Source of the DNA: Leishmania donovani
Taxonomy: Eukaryota; Euglenozoa; Kinetoplastea; Trypanosomatida; Trypanosomatidae
DNA: 64,000 nucleotides
Reading direction: 5' to 3'
Assembly (NCBI RefSeq): GCF_000227135.1
Contig: NC_018237.1
Coordinates: 62,001-126,000, forward strand
A program made the position numbers and the translations under genes. Below the pieces are notes generated by a model that worked only from the letters and a program-made list of their open reading frames with translations, was not told where the DNA came from and made no database searches. Below are positions 63,653-64,000 of this stretch, piece by piece. Positions within the stretch are counted from its first letter, which is position 1; each line of letters begins with the position of its first letter.

Positions 63653-64000
63653 CGGCTTTGTGACGGTTTTTTGTTCGCTCATGTTCTTCCCCGCCATGCT
63701 TGCTTGTTTCGCTAGGCCGGCACACATTGTTCTCGCATTCTTCTCTACACCCAAACGAAGACGAACCGACGACGGAGCGCGCGCACGCATGCGCATGGAA
63801 CAGACGAAAACAAAAAGCAAAACTCTGAGCGGCGCCACGCAGCGCATCCAGCACCAACTTTCGTGCCTCCACATCGCCGAGAGAAGATTATGAAGAGGAT
63901 GCCGTCAAACGTATCAAGCGGCGCTGTCCCGTGTCTTTGCTCTTCCCCCTCTCTCTCCCCGTTGCGGCTCCGCGCTCATGTGCGTACGGGGGTTTGCCGT

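Larger units (their letters stand above)
63243..64000. other. 3' flank of KKT4
   Basis: No gene recognised up to the window end. Two (TG)n runs are the only structure. Confidence 0.65.

Overview
The window reads as a piece of a Leishmania chromosome (kinetoplastid protozoan). The genes are intronless, GC-rich and all on the + strand. They are separated by 0.8-6 kb of pyrimidine-tract and CA/TA-repeat DNA, as expected of a polycistronic directional gene cluster processed by spliced-leader trans-splicing. Several products are kinetoplastid-specific: an MPK10-type MAP kinase, a KKT4-type kinetochore protein and amastin-like membrane proteins. The order MPK10, NOP56, mitochondrial NADP-isocitrate dehydrogenase, KKT4 matches what I remember of L. 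major chromosome 10 (T. brucei chromosome 8). The species cannot be fixed from the sequence. No strand switch, tRNA, rRNA or CRISPR array was seen. A 420-base run of N (17134-17553) marks an assembly gap.

Layout. 1-1330: 3' part of a GDA1/CD39 nucleoside diphosphatase cut by the window edge. 3182-3898: leucine-rich-repeat protein with a Cys tail. 6025-8031: coiled-coil protein with a C-terminal PDZ domain. 8937-9602: MORN-repeat protein. 10954-12177: MPK10-like MAP kinase. 12178-18612: long non-coding stretch holding a broken PH-domain gene and the gap. 18613-20034: NOP56. 21271-23418: unrecognised protein. 24185-25021: Cys-rich type I membrane protein. 28628-30100 and 33987-35243: two related eight-span proteins, each looking like two amastin units in tandem. 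37180-39390: coiled-coil protein. 40450-41304: mitochondrial protein with a carbinolamine-dehydratase fold lacking the catalytic histidines. 42081-42470: small four-span protein, perhaps COPI-associated. 44287-47217: DEDDh RNA exonuclease. 48208-55254: giant protein with a receiver-like (CheY-type) domain. 56381-57688: mitochondrial isocitrate dehydrogenase. 60945-63242: KKT4.

The genes do not form one pathway, as is normal for trypanosomatid clusters. They cover nucleotide hydrolysis, signalling, snoRNP assembly, RNA decay, mitochondrial NADPH supply, membrane surface and chromosome segregation. Start codons were placed at the first in-frame ATG after a plausible pyrimidine-tract/AG acceptor. 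Several open frames extend upstream only through TTG or GTG codons and were trimmed. The strongest candidates for something undescribed are the receiver-like domain in the giant protein, the double-amastin pair, the histidine-less dehydratase-fold protein and the PH-domain pseudogene.
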